From Tumebacillus_A lipolyticus (GTDB taxonomy: Bacteria > Bacillota > Bacilli > Tumebacillales > Tumebacillaceae), in the NCBI RefSeq assembly GCF_042682745.1, contig NZ_JBHUIO010000005.1, positions 62,001 to 126,000 on the forward strand: a stretch of 64,000 nucleotides of DNA, read 5' to 3'. Of this stretch, positions 36,190 through 46,038 are shown piece after piece. Positions within the stretch are counted from its first letter, which is position 1. Each line of letters opens with the position of its first letter. The notes under the pieces are model-generated. The model saw only the letters and a list, made by a program, of their open reading frames with translations. It searched no databases and was not told the origin of the DNA. The position numbers and the translations under genes are program-made.

Positions 36190-37503
36190 TTATCGTTCGA
36201 GCACCTGAGCGGTAAACAGCGCTTTCCCGACCAGATCGCCGAGGCTTGAGATCTCCACATCGACCTTGCCAAACTTGCGACCCGAATCGACGACAGTAGC
36301 ATGGATGGTGACCTGCGATTCGATCTGGATCGGCTTTAAAAAGTAGATCGAGACGTTCTCGACCACCATGTCCGAATTTTTTAATCGACGGATGGCGAGC
36401 GACCCCGCCTCATTGATCAGCGTCATCAGCACGCCCGGCCCCATCGTGCCCATCTGGTTGGTCATCTGAGGTGTCACCACCCCGGACAGCACCACATCGC
36501 GCCCGTTGCCCTCCTCTTCCTTGAAATGGCTCAAGATGATGTCTTGAATCGTCTGCGCCACCTGCGGCTGGTTCTGAATGTGTTGCATCGCCCGAATTAC
36601 ATCCTGTCTGGAGATGACGCCGACCAACCGCTTGTGCTCGACCACCGGCAGCAGCTCAAACCCTTCCCAGACCATCATGTGCGCCGCATAGGCGACCGTC
36701 GTGCGCCCCGACGCGCTGATCGGGTTGCGCGTCATCGCGCGCTCGATCGGCTCGTCCAGTTCACGACCTGTCACATCCTTGGAAGTGACGATCCCGACCA
36801 ATCGCTCTCCGCCATCCAAGACTGGAAAGCGCGTGTGACCTGTCTCCTCCACCATCTTGTACCACGTTTTGACCGTATCCCCGACGAAGAGAACATCGGG
36901 CACCACGTTGGCTGGCATGATATCTTCGACCAACAGGATCTCCTTTTTGATCAATCGATCATAGATCGCCCGATTGATCAAAGTCGCGATCGTAAACGAA
37001 TCATAGGCGGAGGAGATGATCGGCAACTGCATCCGATCGGCCAGCACCTTCACCTCGTCTGTCGTATCGAAGCCGCCTGTGATCAACACGGCCGCTCCGT
37101 GCTCAAGCGATATTTTATGTACCTGCTCGCGGTTGCCGACGATCAGCAGAGAGTCGCGATCGATATAGCGAAGCATCGCATCCACTTCCATCGCGCCGAT
37201 CACAAATTTGGACAGCGTCTTGTGCAGCCCTTCCCGTCCGCCGAGCACCGTTCCTTCCACGATGTTTACCACTTCGGCAAAGGTCAGTCGCTCAATGTTT
37301 TTCTTCTGCTTCTTCTCGATGCGCACCGTCCCCACCCGCTCGATCGTCGAGACGATGCCGCGCGTTTCCGCCTCTTTGATCGCCCGATAGGCCGTTCCTT
37401 CGCTGACCTCCATCACCTTGGCGATCTGCCGGACCGAGATTTTGTTCCCTACCTCAAGGTCTTCAATATGCTTCAATATCTGCTCATGTTTGGTCGTGCT
37501 CAT
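36190..37503 (-). CDS. ytoI: YtoI-like HTH-DRTGG-CBS-hotdog regulator
   Basis: A 437-residue protein of ordered parts: winged helix (about 1-65, SVRQIAKVMEVSEGTAYRAI), DRTGG domain (about 70-185), two CBS motifs (about 190-310) and a hotdog-fold domain (about 330-437). This is the architecture of B. subtilis YtoI. CBS and DRTGG parts often bind adenine nucleotides, and the hotdog could bind an acyl-CoA, so an energy- or lipid-sensing regulator is plausible. The regulated genes are unknown. Confidence 0.88.
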   Translation of the reverse strand: MSTTKHEQILKHIEDLEVGNKISVRQIAKVMEVSEGTAYRAIKEAETRGIVSTIERVGTVRIEKKQKKNIERLTFAEVVNIVEGTVLGGREGLHKTLSKFVIGAMEVDAMLRYIDRDSLLIVGNREQVHKISLEHGAAVLITGGFDTTDEVKVLADRMQLPIISSAYDSFTIATLINRAIYDRLIKKEILLVEDIMPANVVPDVLFVGDTVKTWYKMVEETGHTRFPVLDGGERLVGIVTSKDVTGRELDEPIERAMTRNPISASGRTTVAYAAHMMVWEGFELLPVVEHKRLVGVISRQDVIRAMQHIQNQPQVAQTIQDIILSHFKEEEGNGRDVVLSGVVTPQMTNQMGTMGPGVLMTLINEAGSLAIRRLKNSDMVVENVSIYFLKPIQIESQVTIHATVVDSGRKFGKVDVEISSLGDLVGKALFTAQVLER

Positions 37504-37572
37504 CCGTCACAGCCTCCGAACTCCAAATCTGTTTCGCTATCTCTGCTCTCCCTATTATAGTACAGCTTGATC

Positions 37573-37598
37573 AAAAAAACGCACCCTTTTCGGGTGCG
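37573..37598 (-). terminator. Intrinsic terminator after ytpI
   Basis: CGCACCC (37580-37586) pairs with GGGTGCG (37592-37598) over a five-base loop, followed on the minus strand by a seven-T tail, between ytpI and ytoI. Confidence 0.85.
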
Positions 37599-37603
37599 AT
37601 TTG

Positions 37604-37918
37604 TCACGACATAAATCGACGTTGCTTCTGCTGTCTCATCTCGCGCTTCGCATCGGGAAAATAGCCGCGTTGAAACTCGTGCACGCCTCCTGCGAACCAC
37701 GCGCGATGCTGCTTTCTGCTCGCCTGTCGCTCCTTGTCCACCCCGATCAGCTGATACAGATTGGCCCCGATGATCAACACAGAAAAGGAAAGCCAAGCGA
37801 TCGTAAATGCACCTTCGAGCGACCACGTCGCCTGCGGCAGGCGCGGCAATGCGTAGAACAGCAAGGCGAGACCTATCGTCATGTAGACAAAGCTCCGCGA
37901 TGTCTGATTGCGCTTCAA
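37604..37918 (-). CDS. ytpI: YtpI-like membrane protein
   Basis: A 104-residue protein with three predicted transmembrane helices (about 10-27, 35-55 and a shorter third) and a basic C-terminal tail. Length and position next to ytoI match B. subtilis YtpI. The function is unknown. Confidence 0.7.
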   Translation of the reverse strand: MKRNQTSRSFVYMTIGLALLFYALPRLPQATWSLEGAFTIAWLSFSVLIIGANLYQLIGVDKERQASRKQHRAWFAGGVHEFQRGYFPDAKREMRQQKQRRFMS

Positions 37919-38224
37919 AGCGAACGGCCCCCTTCTCGTACAAGTCCTCTCCTCTTACAGATATGCAGGCGAAGGGAGCGCTATGATTCGCGAGCATGCG
38001 CGAAAAAGGCAAAAAAATAGGTGACCTCAAACGACGGGGTCACTTCTGAAAAGGGGGTAATATTGATGTAGTTCTATCCTACGACAGTTATATTACGAGC
38101 CGATTACAAACAGCTTACAGGAGAATGTTTTTTCGCACCGAAGCGGGTTGTATAACTCCGCGCGCTCTGTGGGATAGTAACGCGTGTAATCCGTTTCGCT
38201 GAAATCTGAGGAGGAGGGATCTAC

Positions 38225-38473
38225 ATGTCCGTTCTGAGCAGTTTCGAACAATGGAAAGAGTTTCTCGGCGACCGTGTTGAACAAGCGGTTGATGCGGGGA
38301 TGTCCAACGAAAAGGTTTCGAGCGTTGCATACCGCGTGGGCGAATACTTGGCTGATAAAGTGGACCCCAAAAACGAGCAGGAGCGCCTGCTCCAAGAGAT
38401 GTGGAATGTGAGCAACGATGAAGAGCGCCATGCGCTGGCTCGCGTGATGGTCAATCTCGTCTCCAAACACTAA
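38225..38473 (+). CDS. DUF3243 family protein (YmfJ-like)
   Basis: An 82-residue soluble helical protein. The start MSVLSSFEQWKEFLGDRVEQA and the later KNEQERLLQEMW motif match the YmfJ/DUF3243 family of Bacillus. GGAGGAGGG precedes the ATG. It stands alone on the plus strand between ytpI and ytkL, with a shared terminator. No function is known. Confidence 0.85.
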   Translation: MSVLSSFEQWKEFLGDRVEQAVDAGMSNEKVSSVAYRVGEYLADKVDPKNEQERLLQEMWNVSNDEERHALARVMVNLVSKH

Positions 38474-38511
38474 AGAAAAGGGGAGGTGTCCTGCGACACC
38501 TCCCCTTTTTT
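38474..38511. terminator. Bidirectional intrinsic terminator
   Basis: A perfect 13-bp stem (38478-38490 with 38495-38507) around CTGC, with A-rich and T-rich flanks. It separates the DUF3243 gene from the convergent ytkL; the ytkL stop is at its edge. Confidence 0.9.
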
Positions 38512-39199
38512 ATACCTGGATCGATTGGTTGGGCTTGAGCACTTTCCCGTTTAGATCGTGAGCCTGCAAGCGCTCCACCCATGCGTCCGCATCCTGAGCG
38601 ATCAGCGGAAGCGTGTTGTAATGGATCGGGAAGGTCACGCCCGCATTGATCCAGCGGGCGGCGAGCAGCGCATCGTCTGGCCCCATCGTGTAGTTGTCGC
38701 CGATCGGAAGTGCGGCGATGTCCACCGCGTTCAGCTCGCCGATCAGCTTCATGTCGCCGAACAGACCTGTGTCGCCCGCATGGTAGAACGTCTTGCCATC
38801 CATCGTCAGCAAGATGCCTGCCGGTTGCCCGCCGTACATAAACTCACCATTTCCGAGCTCGATGCCAGAGCCGTGGAAAGCTTGCGTCAGCTTGACGCGG
38901 CCAAACTCGAACTGGTGCGCCCCACCGATGTGCATCCCGTGCGCCTTGACGCCATGCTTGGCCTCAAGGTATTCGGCGATCTCAAAATTGGCGATGATCG
39001 TGCAGTCGTTTCGCTTCGCGATCTCCACCGCATCCCCGACATGATCACCATGACCGTGTGTGATCAGCACCGCATCGACATCCACTTCGGCAGGCGACAC
39101 GGTCGCTTGCGGATTGCCCTTTAAGAACGGATCGATGATCACTCGCTTGCCTCCCGCTTCCACCAGCGTGCACGCATGCCCCAGAAAGGTCACTTTCAT
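38510..39199 (-). CDS. ytkL: Metal-dependent hydrolase, UPF0173/YtkL family
   Basis: A 229-residue metallo-beta-lactamase-fold protein. The metal-binding HGHGDHVGD and later Asp and His residues (HAGDTGLFGDM and FPIHYNTLP) are intact. The N-terminal MKVTFLGHACTLVE is typical of the UPF0173 family. The substrate is unknown. Confidence 0.9.
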   Translation of the reverse strand: MKVTFLGHACTLVEAGGKRVIIDPFLKGNPQATVSPAEVDVDAVLITHGHGDHVGDAVEIAKRNDCTIIANFEIAEYLEAKHGVKAHGMHIGGAHQFEFGRVKLTQAFHGSGIELGNGEFMYGGQPAGILLTMDGKTFYHAGDTGLFGDMKLIGELNAVDIAALPIGDNYTMGPDDALLAARWINAGVTFPIHYNTLPLIAQDADAWVERLQAHDLNGKVLKPNQSIQV

Positions 39200-39231
39200 C
39201 TTTTCACCAACCTCATTTCTCCCGTATTCGC

Positions 39232-39579
39232 TTAGCGTTCCGGCTGTGCGATCACTTCGCTGACCGCTTCGCCGATGATTTTATGAATATCCGAATAGAT
39301 CAGGCCGAAGCGATATTCTGCTTCCAAGTATTCCCTTGCCGTCGCATGGAGCGACAGCGCTTCTTGCAGAGCGGTCACCCGCTCGATATCGTCGCCTGTG
39401 ATCTCTTCCCCCATCAGCCGACGCGTCTCCAATTCCCACTGGCGGCGGCGAAAATCATCCAACACCTTTCTGGCGGATGCATCCGCATCCACTCGCGCTT
39501 TCAACCGCTGCAAGAGCTGATACTCCTGCGAGCCGGTGAGCGCGCGAGCAAGCTCATGTGCCTTATCGTACGGATTCAT
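39232..39579 (-). CDS. yheA: YlbF/YmcA family protein (YheA-like)
   Basis: A 115-residue all-helical protein of the YlbF/YmcA superfamily (MNPYDKAHELARAL...). It lies directly downstream of a DUF445 gene, as yheA and yheB lie together in B. subtilis. AGGAGG precedes the ATG. YlbF and YmcA proteins act with RNase Y, but YheA has no assigned role. Confidence 0.8.
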   Translation of the reverse strand: MNPYDKAHELARALTGSQEYQLLQRLKARVDADASARKVLDDFRRRQWELETRRLMGEEITGDDIERVTALQEALSLHATAREYLEAEYRFGLIYSDIHKIIGEAVSEVIAQPER

Positions 39580-39659
39580 TCGCGTGATGACCTCCTGTAG
39601 AAAAAGGGTTCAACACCAATGGTAGCAAAGATTCGATTCATAAATCAAGATGCGCTTTG

Positions 39660-41009
39660 TTAAATTAAGACGAGGAGAGCTTGTACCAGCCCGATGACCC
39701 CGCCGAGCACCCCGCCGAGCAGCGTGATCATGCGCAATTCCCTGTTGACCACCGAGCGAATCAACGCTTCTAAGCGCGGGATCGGGAAGGATGACACCTG
39801 ATCGCGAACCACTTTGCGAATCGAAAGCGCCTCGATCAGAGCGGGCAGCGCCTCGATCAGCTCCCCGCGCAGATAGCGCCACGCCTTGACGAGCAGCGCG
39901 TCCACCTGCTCGGTGCGCTCGATGTAAAAGTCCCGCACGCTCCATGCGGAGAGCTGCTCGACGATTCGGCCGACCAGACCGGCGACCGACTCGCGGTTCA
40001 CGCTCTCGACCAGACCGCTGACCAGCACGCTCTTGAACATCTCTTTGGTCGCAGCCGCTTCCGATTCGGCTCGCTGAAGCGCCACTTCGAGCAGATGTTC
40101 GAGCAAGGCTGCGAGGTCATCTCCCGACAGACTGCTCAGCGAACTGCCGATCGGTTGCTGCCAAAAGCGAGCCACGCGATCGAGCATCCGCTCGGTGACC
40201 AGCTCTTGAACTGCGCTCGATACGATGACCGCCTGAATGCGGGGCACGATGTCTGCAGCCACTCGCTCGCGGGACAGAAAGGAAGCTGCCATCGGACCGA
40301 GCAGCGGGATGCTCTTGACTTTCTCCTGCAGCATCTCGGCGATCGCGGCGATCACCTCAGGCTCTTCGATCCAAGCGGAAGTGCCCGCAAGCAACGGCTT
40401 CACCTGCGCTTGCAATCGGTCTTCTACGAGCTGACGCGTTCCTGTCGGCAAGAGGTCCTGCCAGGTCAGCTGGCCGTTCATCAACTGGGCGTGCAGCGGC
40501 CCCGCGAAGCTATGCGCGATCTTGCGGCGCACTTCGGCGGAGGAGAGCGCGCCCTTCAGGTGATCGAACAGCCCTTCTGCCATCCGTTCCAACTTGTCGC
40601 GCCCCGCCTCGCTCTGCAGATAGCCGATCGCCTGATCGACCAGCTTGTCTGTCACCTTGACCTGAAAGTCTGCGCCAAACAGCTTTTGAGCGAGTTGGCC
40701 AGCAGTTGGCGTCTCCTGCAGCGTCTGCGCGATCGCCTTGATGCCAGCCTGCTTGACCATCTCCTCCACCTCAGGGCGCTTGATCGACTTGGCCAACCCG
40801 TCAGGTGTGAGCAGGTCCTGTTCGACCACCTCCCCCACCTTGCTGGCAAGCTCCTGCTGGCGGCGCGGGATCAGACCGGGAGTCAGCGGCATTCGCTTTC
40901 CGAGTATGCGCAATTCTTTCCACGGGCGAAAGAGCATCAAGATCGCCAGCCAGTTGGTGAACAGGCCGATCAGCGCTCCGACGCCCACGGAGATCAAAAT
41001 CATCTTCAT
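39660..41009 (-). CDS. yheB: DUF445 membrane protein (YheB-like)
   Basis: A 449-residue protein with an N-terminal membrane helix followed by the family motif TNWLAILMLFRPW and LTPGLIPRRQQELA, a long helical middle, and a C-terminal membrane helix (GGVLGGVIGLVQALLVLI). This is the DUF445/YheB family. It is 80 bases upstream of yheA and probably cotranscribed. The function is unknown. Confidence 0.85.
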   Translation of the reverse strand: MKMILISVGVGALIGLFTNWLAILMLFRPWKELRILGKRMPLTPGLIPRRQQELASKVGEVVEQDLLTPDGLAKSIKRPEVEEMVKQAGIKAIAQTLQETPTAGQLAQKLFGADFQVKVTDKLVDQAIGYLQSEAGRDKLERMAEGLFDHLKGALSSAEVRRKIAHSFAGPLHAQLMNGQLTWQDLLPTGTRQLVEDRLQAQVKPLLAGTSAWIEEPEVIAAIAEMLQEKVKSIPLLGPMAASFLSRERVAADIVPRIQAVIVSSAVQELVTERMLDRVARFWQQPIGSSLSSLSGDDLAALLEHLLEVALQRAESEAAATKEMFKSVLVSGLVESVNRESVAGLVGRIVEQLSAWSVRDFYIERTEQVDALLVKAWRYLRGELIEALPALIEALSIRKVVRDQVSSFPIPRLEALIRSVVNRELRMITLLGGVLGGVIGLVQALLVLI

Positions 41010-41113
41010 CGCAATATAAGACCTCCCTCAGACCAATCAAAAAGGGCAGAGCAAGAAAGAGGCTGACACCTGCTGCCGAGCCTCAAGCTCCCCCTGCCCA
41101 GTATACCCAATTT

Positions 41114-41764
41114 TTACACACCGAGATCCCATGTTTCAACCTGAATCCCCGCTGGAAGCTTCACTTTTCCCGCGCCCACTTTCGTCGGTTTCCCAAACAG
41201 GGGGTCCTCCCAAACTTCAAACTCTTGCACCCGATACAGCGGGAACACTTTGGTGTTGAATTGACCTACGTGCGGCGCTTTGACCGAAACGCTGTACCGA
41301 TGGACAAACTCCACCTCGACGTTCGTGCCAAAGAACGCGGAGATCACGTCTGCCGGAACTTCTGGCGATGAGGAGTAGTCCGGCTTGATCGGAAAGTCGG
41401 TCATGCCGATCTCAGATGGGCCTTGAAAGTAAGAGCTCCTGATCGCCGCTTCGCCCCGCTCTTCTCCGCCGTCCGACACATTGCGAATCTCGTAGCTCTT
41501 CAGATGCCAAGCTGCTTTCAGGCTCTCCTCAGGCTTGCGCTCGCCAAAGTAACTTTTGCTCTCGCCGACGAGCTTGGGGTACTGCTCACCAAGCACCCGT
41601 TCTGATGGCGCGATCTCCTGTACGAGCCCAGAGCGGTCGCCAGGATCGGCTGCGACCACCACCTCTTGCGCATGGTCACCCGTTGTCTCAAAGCTGAACA
41701 CACCGAAGCCAAAAACGATCAGTGCGATGAGTAAAACGCCTCCTGCTGCCAACCATCTGCCCAA
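41114..41764 (-). CDS. Membrane-anchored protein of unknown function
   Basis: A 216-residue protein with one N-terminal hydrophobic segment (about 5-25, uncleaved anchor or signal) and an extracytoplasmic domain of mixed strands. No Cys lipobox is seen. The TTG start has AAGGAG 9 bases upstream. I recognise no family. It is followed on the same strand by yheB after about 100 bases. Confidence 0.6.
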   Translation of the reverse strand: MGRWLAAGGVLLIALIVFGFGVFSFETTGDHAQEVVVAADPGDRSGLVQEIAPSERVLGEQYPKLVGESKSYFGERKPEESLKAAWHLKSYEIRNVSDGGEERGEAAIRSSYFQGPSEIGMTDFPIKPDYSSSPEVPADVISAFFGTNVEVEFVHRYSVSVKAPHVGQFNTKVFPLYRVQEFEVWEDPLFGKPTKVGAGKVKLPAGIQVETWDLGV

Positions 41765-41802
41765 TCTGTCAGCTCCTTCGCACTTTTTCTCCTCTTATTA
41801 TA

Positions 41803-42924
41803 TCATAGCGAATTAATCTTACGCTCACTGAGTAAATAGCTGGCGAATTCTGCGTTTAACTGCTGACAGCGCAGCTTTTGCTGCTCGTCTAAAATGTTGC
41901 GACCTGGGCGGGCGTTGACATCGAGCAGCCAAAGCTGCCCCGTTTGGTCGATGCCGAGATCGAGCCCGAGGCTCGCCAGATGCGAAGATTTTTCGGCATA
42001 CGCCTTGCAGATTGCGATCGACAGCTCGATCACCTTCTGGCGATCAGGCATCGGGAATCCCTGCTCGCTCGCATGGCGCATCAGCCAGCCGAACGAGTGT
42101 ACCGAGCCGCCCGCATGATAGTTGGAGACGATCGAGTGGGGACTGCCGCGCTTGACGACGAGCCCGACGCACTCCCACTCCCCCTTTCGATTTCGTTGCA
42201 GATGTGTGCGCAGATCGATCTTGCTGTCGTCGATCCAGATCAGTTCGCATCCGCCCTGCGCGATATACTGCATTCGTCTCTGCTCCCGCCCCGCCCAAGC
42301 GAGCATTTGGGGCTCGCTCATCAGCAGGGAGATCGATCGTCTGTCTCGACCGTATTTGACGGCGCGCACGCGATATTGCTCACCTTCTGGACGAATTTCG
42401 ACGATGCCTTGTCCCGCGCTGCCGAGCACCGGCTTGAGGTAGACAGATCGATGTCGGGACAGCAGATCGTTCACTTGCTTGCGGTCGGTAAACTGCATCG
42501 TCTCCGGATGATGCTTCCACAAGTCTGGGTATTTGCGCAGCCAGTCGGCCAATTCTGCCTTGTTTCCCATCCGCGGGTTAAAGGTTGGCGTGCCTCGCCG
42601 CTCCAAGAAATGCCGCACTCGCATGACCGACAGGGTAGAGCTGAGATGAACGTAGACGTTGTCATAGACGATCTCTGGAAGCGGGCAGACGACGCGCCGC
42701 CACACCATCTTCTCCCCTGCCCGCTCACAGACAAGCCCGTGTACGCGCTTCAAGCTCCGGTCAAAATCTTCCGGATGAAACAGGCACGCTCTGATGCCGA
42801 GTTCGTGAGCGCGCTGTTCAAGAGCGATCCAGCTCTCAGCTGGCGCAACAGCTTGTCGCCTGTCTCCTGCTCGGCGACCGACCGCAGTCGTCATCACACC
42901 AAAAAGCGGACGCTTTTCCTTCAT
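41803..42924 (-). CDS. YheC/YheD-like endospore-coat ATP-grasp protein
   Basis: A 373-residue protein of the YheC/YheD family, found with spore coats in Bacillus. The C-terminal two thirds form an ATP-grasp fold (SVYLKPVLGSAGQGIVEI; GLDLGIDQTGQLWLLDVNAR with the metal-binding Asp and Asn). ATP-grasp enzymes ligate carboxylates to amines, so a peptide- or polymer-modifying ligase is possible. The ATG at 42924 with AAAGGGGG upstream is preferred to the 401-codon frame. Confidence 0.82.
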   Translation of the reverse strand: MKEKRPLFGVMTTAVGRRAGDRRQAVAPAESWIALEQRAHELGIRACLFHPEDFDRSLKRVHGLVCERAGEKMVWRRVVCPLPEIVYDNVYVHLSSTLSVMRVRHFLERRGTPTFNPRMGNKAELADWLRKYPDLWKHHPETMQFTDRKQVNDLLSRHRSVYLKPVLGSAGQGIVEIRPEGEQYRVRAVKYGRDRRSISLLMSEPQMLAWAGREQRRMQYIAQGGCELIWIDDSKIDLRTHLQRNRKGEWECVGLVVKRGSPHSIVSNYHAGGSVHSFGWLMRHASEQGFPMPDRQKVIELSIAICKAYAEKSSHLASLGLDLGIDQTGQLWLLDVNARPGRNILDEQQKLRCQQLNAEFASYLLSERKINSL

Positions 42925-43063
42925 CGAAGGTTCCCCCTTTGTCCACCTTTTTACTAGTATATGAACGAACTTGTACACGCGTTCGAACGCAGCAGTTCGA
43001 AGTTGCAAGAAACATAGAAAAGCCCCTCCGTAGGGCCGGAGAGGCTGCGTGCGTTGCGGTCGG

Positions 43064-44905
43064 TTATTTGGACAGTTGGTCGCGGTAGAGATGAGCGAGA
43101 AAATGATAGATCTCCGCTCGGTTCAACTCGCGATTGTTGCGAACTTTCTCGGCAAAGATCGGGTCGATCAACCCTTTGTCCTTCGCCGTTTGCAAACTGC
43201 GCCCTGAAGTGCGCTCCCCCTGGGTGGCAAGCGCGATCTCCAGCAGTTTATCGCGGGTGATGCTCCGCTGGCGGACGCTCTTTTTCAGCGGTTCCAGATT
43301 GGCTTCCACTTCCTGTTTGCGCCCAGGTTCGAGGATGCGCACCGATCGCTCGAACAGGCGAAGCGCGTCCGTTTCGTTCATCGTCTCCTCCGCGTGGAGG
43401 TTGTTCTCATAGCCGCCTGCGATCAGCCCGAAGCTGAGCAACGATTTGACCGCCGGATAGAACCATTCGCCCTGATAGGGATATTTCATCTGAAAGGCGT
43501 AGAGAGCAGCCCCCTGTTTCCGCAGTTCTTCTTGCAGTTCGAACATGCGCTCGCGATCTCTGCTCATCTCGCGAAAGCTGATCTCATCCTCGATCGACAA
43601 GACGGCCGCCACCCCCGCCGCCTGACCTGCGGTCATCCCGGTCGGAATCACCCGAGCCGAGGAGGCTGCCAGCGAGCTGTAGCCGGAAGCGCGGCTGGCG
43701 ACCAACAGGTTGTCCACCGCAAGCGGCACGAGCGAGCGAAACGGGATCGCATAGAGCCTCGGCGCTCCTAGCACCGCATCATCGCGATGGAAGGCGGTCG
43801 CCTGAATGTCGAGCGGATAGCCGCCAAAGCCGATCGAGTCCCACTGGTCTTTATTTTCCCACAGATCGGAGACTTGCAATTGATACTCCGCCTCGATGTG
43901 GCGAGTTTCGCGCACATAGAGCTCCTCGGGGAAGCTGGCGATCTGCGCGCGCTCGAAGCCGGGGAACTCCTTCTGCATGAAGGAGAGAATGTGCCCCGTC
44001 TCCCGCTTGCCCGCCTCGGTCGCCTCCTGCTTCGCCTTCAGGTCGAGGCCGTCGACACCCATCAGCTGCAAGGCGTTGATGTAGATCGTGCCATCCTCGT
44101 TCAAAGCGATATTCAATCCGCGCAGTCGCGCGCCTTTCTCTCGCGGTTGATAGGCATCTTTGAGCTCCCAAAAGCCCCAGGCGGCGTTCTTGTTGATAAA
44201 ACCGCCCCCGAACTTCTTCTGCTCGACCGCTCGATGCACACCGTTCCAGTCCACATCTTTCAAATGGATCATCAAAGTGACAGACATCTCGGTGCGGATG
44301 CCGATATCCTCCATGCCGACAAAGTAGGGGACACCAGACATTGCAGCAAAATCTGCATCCTGCGTACAATCGATGATCCGCTTGGCGGAGAGCCGATGCT
44401 CGCCCTGATCATTTTCAGCGACGAGCCCGATCAGCCGCTTGCTCCCCGCTTCAAACAGCGGTTCGCGCACCTTCGTGTTCAAAGCGAGCGTCAGGTTCGG
44501 CTCCTGTTTGACCAGCTGTAAAAACGCTGCTTTGGCCCGATCCGGTTCGAAGATCGAGGTGCCGCCGACCAGATCGTGCCACTCTTTGAACAAGCCTGCA
44601 TTAATATTCTGATCGTTCAAAAAACTCAAATCGAGATAGTTTAACATGCCATAGGTCATCGTAGCGCCCAATCCATCCCTCGACTCGATCAGCAGCGTCC
44701 GCGCTCCTTTTCGCGCGGATGCCACCGCTGCCATCACGCCTTCCGGATCGCCGCCGACGACGATCACATCATAGTCGGAGCGGTTTAACTGGTTGACGAC
44801 CAGCTGATCGACATCCTGCTGGCGATCGACCTGCGTCCACGCGGCGATCCCTATGATCAACAATATGAATATGCTAAGGACAACCCATGTGTTTATCTGC
44901 CCCAT
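43064..44905 (-). CDS. Membrane-anchored FAD-dependent oxidoreductase
   Basis: A 613-residue protein with an N-terminal membrane helix (about 6-24). A FAD-dependent oxidoreductase domain (about 42-440) follows, with the dinucleotide fold YDVIVVGGDPEGVMAAVASA and the late FAD contact IPTGMTAGQAAGVAA. It resembles the family also found with surface polysaccharide functions in Paenibacillus. The last 60 residues (DPIFAEKVRNNRELNRAEIY...) recall an S-layer-homology-like motif only weakly. The substrate is unknown. Confidence 0.8.
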   Translation of the reverse strand: MGQINTWVVLSIFILLIIGIAAWTQVDRQQDVDQLVVNQLNRSDYDVIVVGGDPEGVMAAVASARKGARTLLIESRDGLGATMTYGMLNYLDLSFLNDQNINAGLFKEWHDLVGGTSIFEPDRAKAAFLQLVKQEPNLTLALNTKVREPLFEAGSKRLIGLVAENDQGEHRLSAKRIIDCTQDADFAAMSGVPYFVGMEDIGIRTEMSVTLMIHLKDVDWNGVHRAVEQKKFGGGFINKNAAWGFWELKDAYQPREKGARLRGLNIALNEDGTIYINALQLMGVDGLDLKAKQEATEAGKRETGHILSFMQKEFPGFERAQIASFPEELYVRETRHIEAEYQLQVSDLWENKDQWDSIGFGGYPLDIQATAFHRDDAVLGAPRLYAIPFRSLVPLAVDNLLVASRASGYSSLAASSARVIPTGMTAGQAAGVAAVLSIEDEISFREMSRDRERMFELQEELRKQGAALYAFQMKYPYQGEWFYPAVKSLLSFGLIAGGYENNLHAEETMNETDALRLFERSVRILEPGRKQEVEANLEPLKKSVRQRSITRDKLLEIALATQGERTSGRSLQTAKDKGLIDPIFAEKVRNNRELNRAEIYHFLAHLYRDQLSK

Positions 44906-45013
44906 CTGCTTCGATCACCCCACTCCCAAACTTTAGTATGAGAGTGGGGGAAAAGTCAATTGACAGTTTAACACCCTCTGTTAATTGTCCTTATCCAATG
45001 ACCTTTTATGAAC

Positions 45014-45811
45014 TCAAATCGCACCGATCAACATTGCGACCGCTCCGCCGAACACAGAGGAGATGCTGTTGACCCAGTCGTTGTTCAAAAAGGAGAGACC
45101 GCGCAGGGGGGCGGCCTTCACCCCGCAGTGGGTGCGGCGCTCCGTCTCCTTCTGACAGACTGTGCATTTGTACATCGCCTGAAAAAGCGCGCCGAGCAAC
45201 GAGTCGAACAGCGACCCAGCAAGCCCCGCCCCACCGCCGATCAGGAGCAGCTGCCCCAAGCGAAGCTCTTCCCCGATCATTTGCGCGAACAGCCAGGCCA
45301 CCGCGCCGATGAACAGGCCGCCCGCGAGCGATGCCAAGAGCCCGAGCGCCGTCACACCGCCCGACGTGCCGGGCGCCACCGTCCTGCCGGTCAGCAGAAA
45401 GCGCGGTGACCGCTTGCTGAGACTTCCGATCTCAGTCGCCCACGTGTCGGCGTTGACCGTCGACATCACGCCGACGAACGCCAACCACCACCAAGGGCTC
45501 TCCCAGATGAAAGCGCAGATGCAGAGCAACACGCCGAGCCCGCCGTTGGCAAACACCTGCCCCGCATCGCGACGTCCCGTCTTCTCGTAGTTCTCCTCCA
45601 TCTCCGATTTTTGTTTGCCCTTCCATTTTGTCAGCAGCGTCGAGGAGAGAAAAAAGGCGATCAGCGTGCCAAACCACGGCAAACTGCCCATGCCATACAA
45701 AATGCTCCCGACCACAATCGCCGCCAGCGCTCCAGATCGAGTAAGCGAGCGCTTTCGATAGGCGATCAGCGCGATCGAAGCGCTTCCAGCCAAGCCTACC
45801 CACACATCCAT
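45014..45811 (-). CDS. DUF92 family membrane protein
   Basis: A 265-residue polytopic membrane protein with about six or seven helices. The motifs RRDAGQVFANGGLGVLL, NADTWATEIG and LTGRTVAPGTSGGVT identify the DUF92 family, whose plant relative VTE6 is a phytyl-phosphate kinase. The C-terminal part carries a short cysteine motif (CTVCQKETE). AGGAGG precedes the ATG. The bacterial role is not established. Confidence 0.88.
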   Translation of the reverse strand: MDVWVGLAGSASIALIAYRKRSLTRSGALAAIVVGSILYGMGSLPWFGTLIAFFLSSTLLTKWKGKQKSEMEENYEKTGRRDAGQVFANGGLGVLLCICAFIWESPWWWLAFVGVMSTVNADTWATEIGSLSKRSPRFLLTGRTVAPGTSGGVTALGLLASLAGGLFIGAVAWLFAQMIGEELRLGQLLLIGGGAGLAGSLFDSLLGALFQAMYKCTVCQKETERRTHCGVKAAPLRGLSFLNNDWVNSISSVFGGAVAMLIGAI

Positions 45812-46038
45812 CCGCGTACCTCCTCCCCCACGTCTGATGATCCTGAGGTCATCAGATCTCCATTAGGTAAATAAATTAATTCACACAGGTGAAAATTCTT
45901 GAAAAAACCTTTTAATATTGATAGAATTACAAGGAGTGTCGCCATTGTCAATTTACTGATTATTCTCCGTAAGTAAAGATAACTCTTCCGCATTGCATAA
46001 CTCTCATGTATGATGGAAGAAAAGGGAGGGAACGCCTG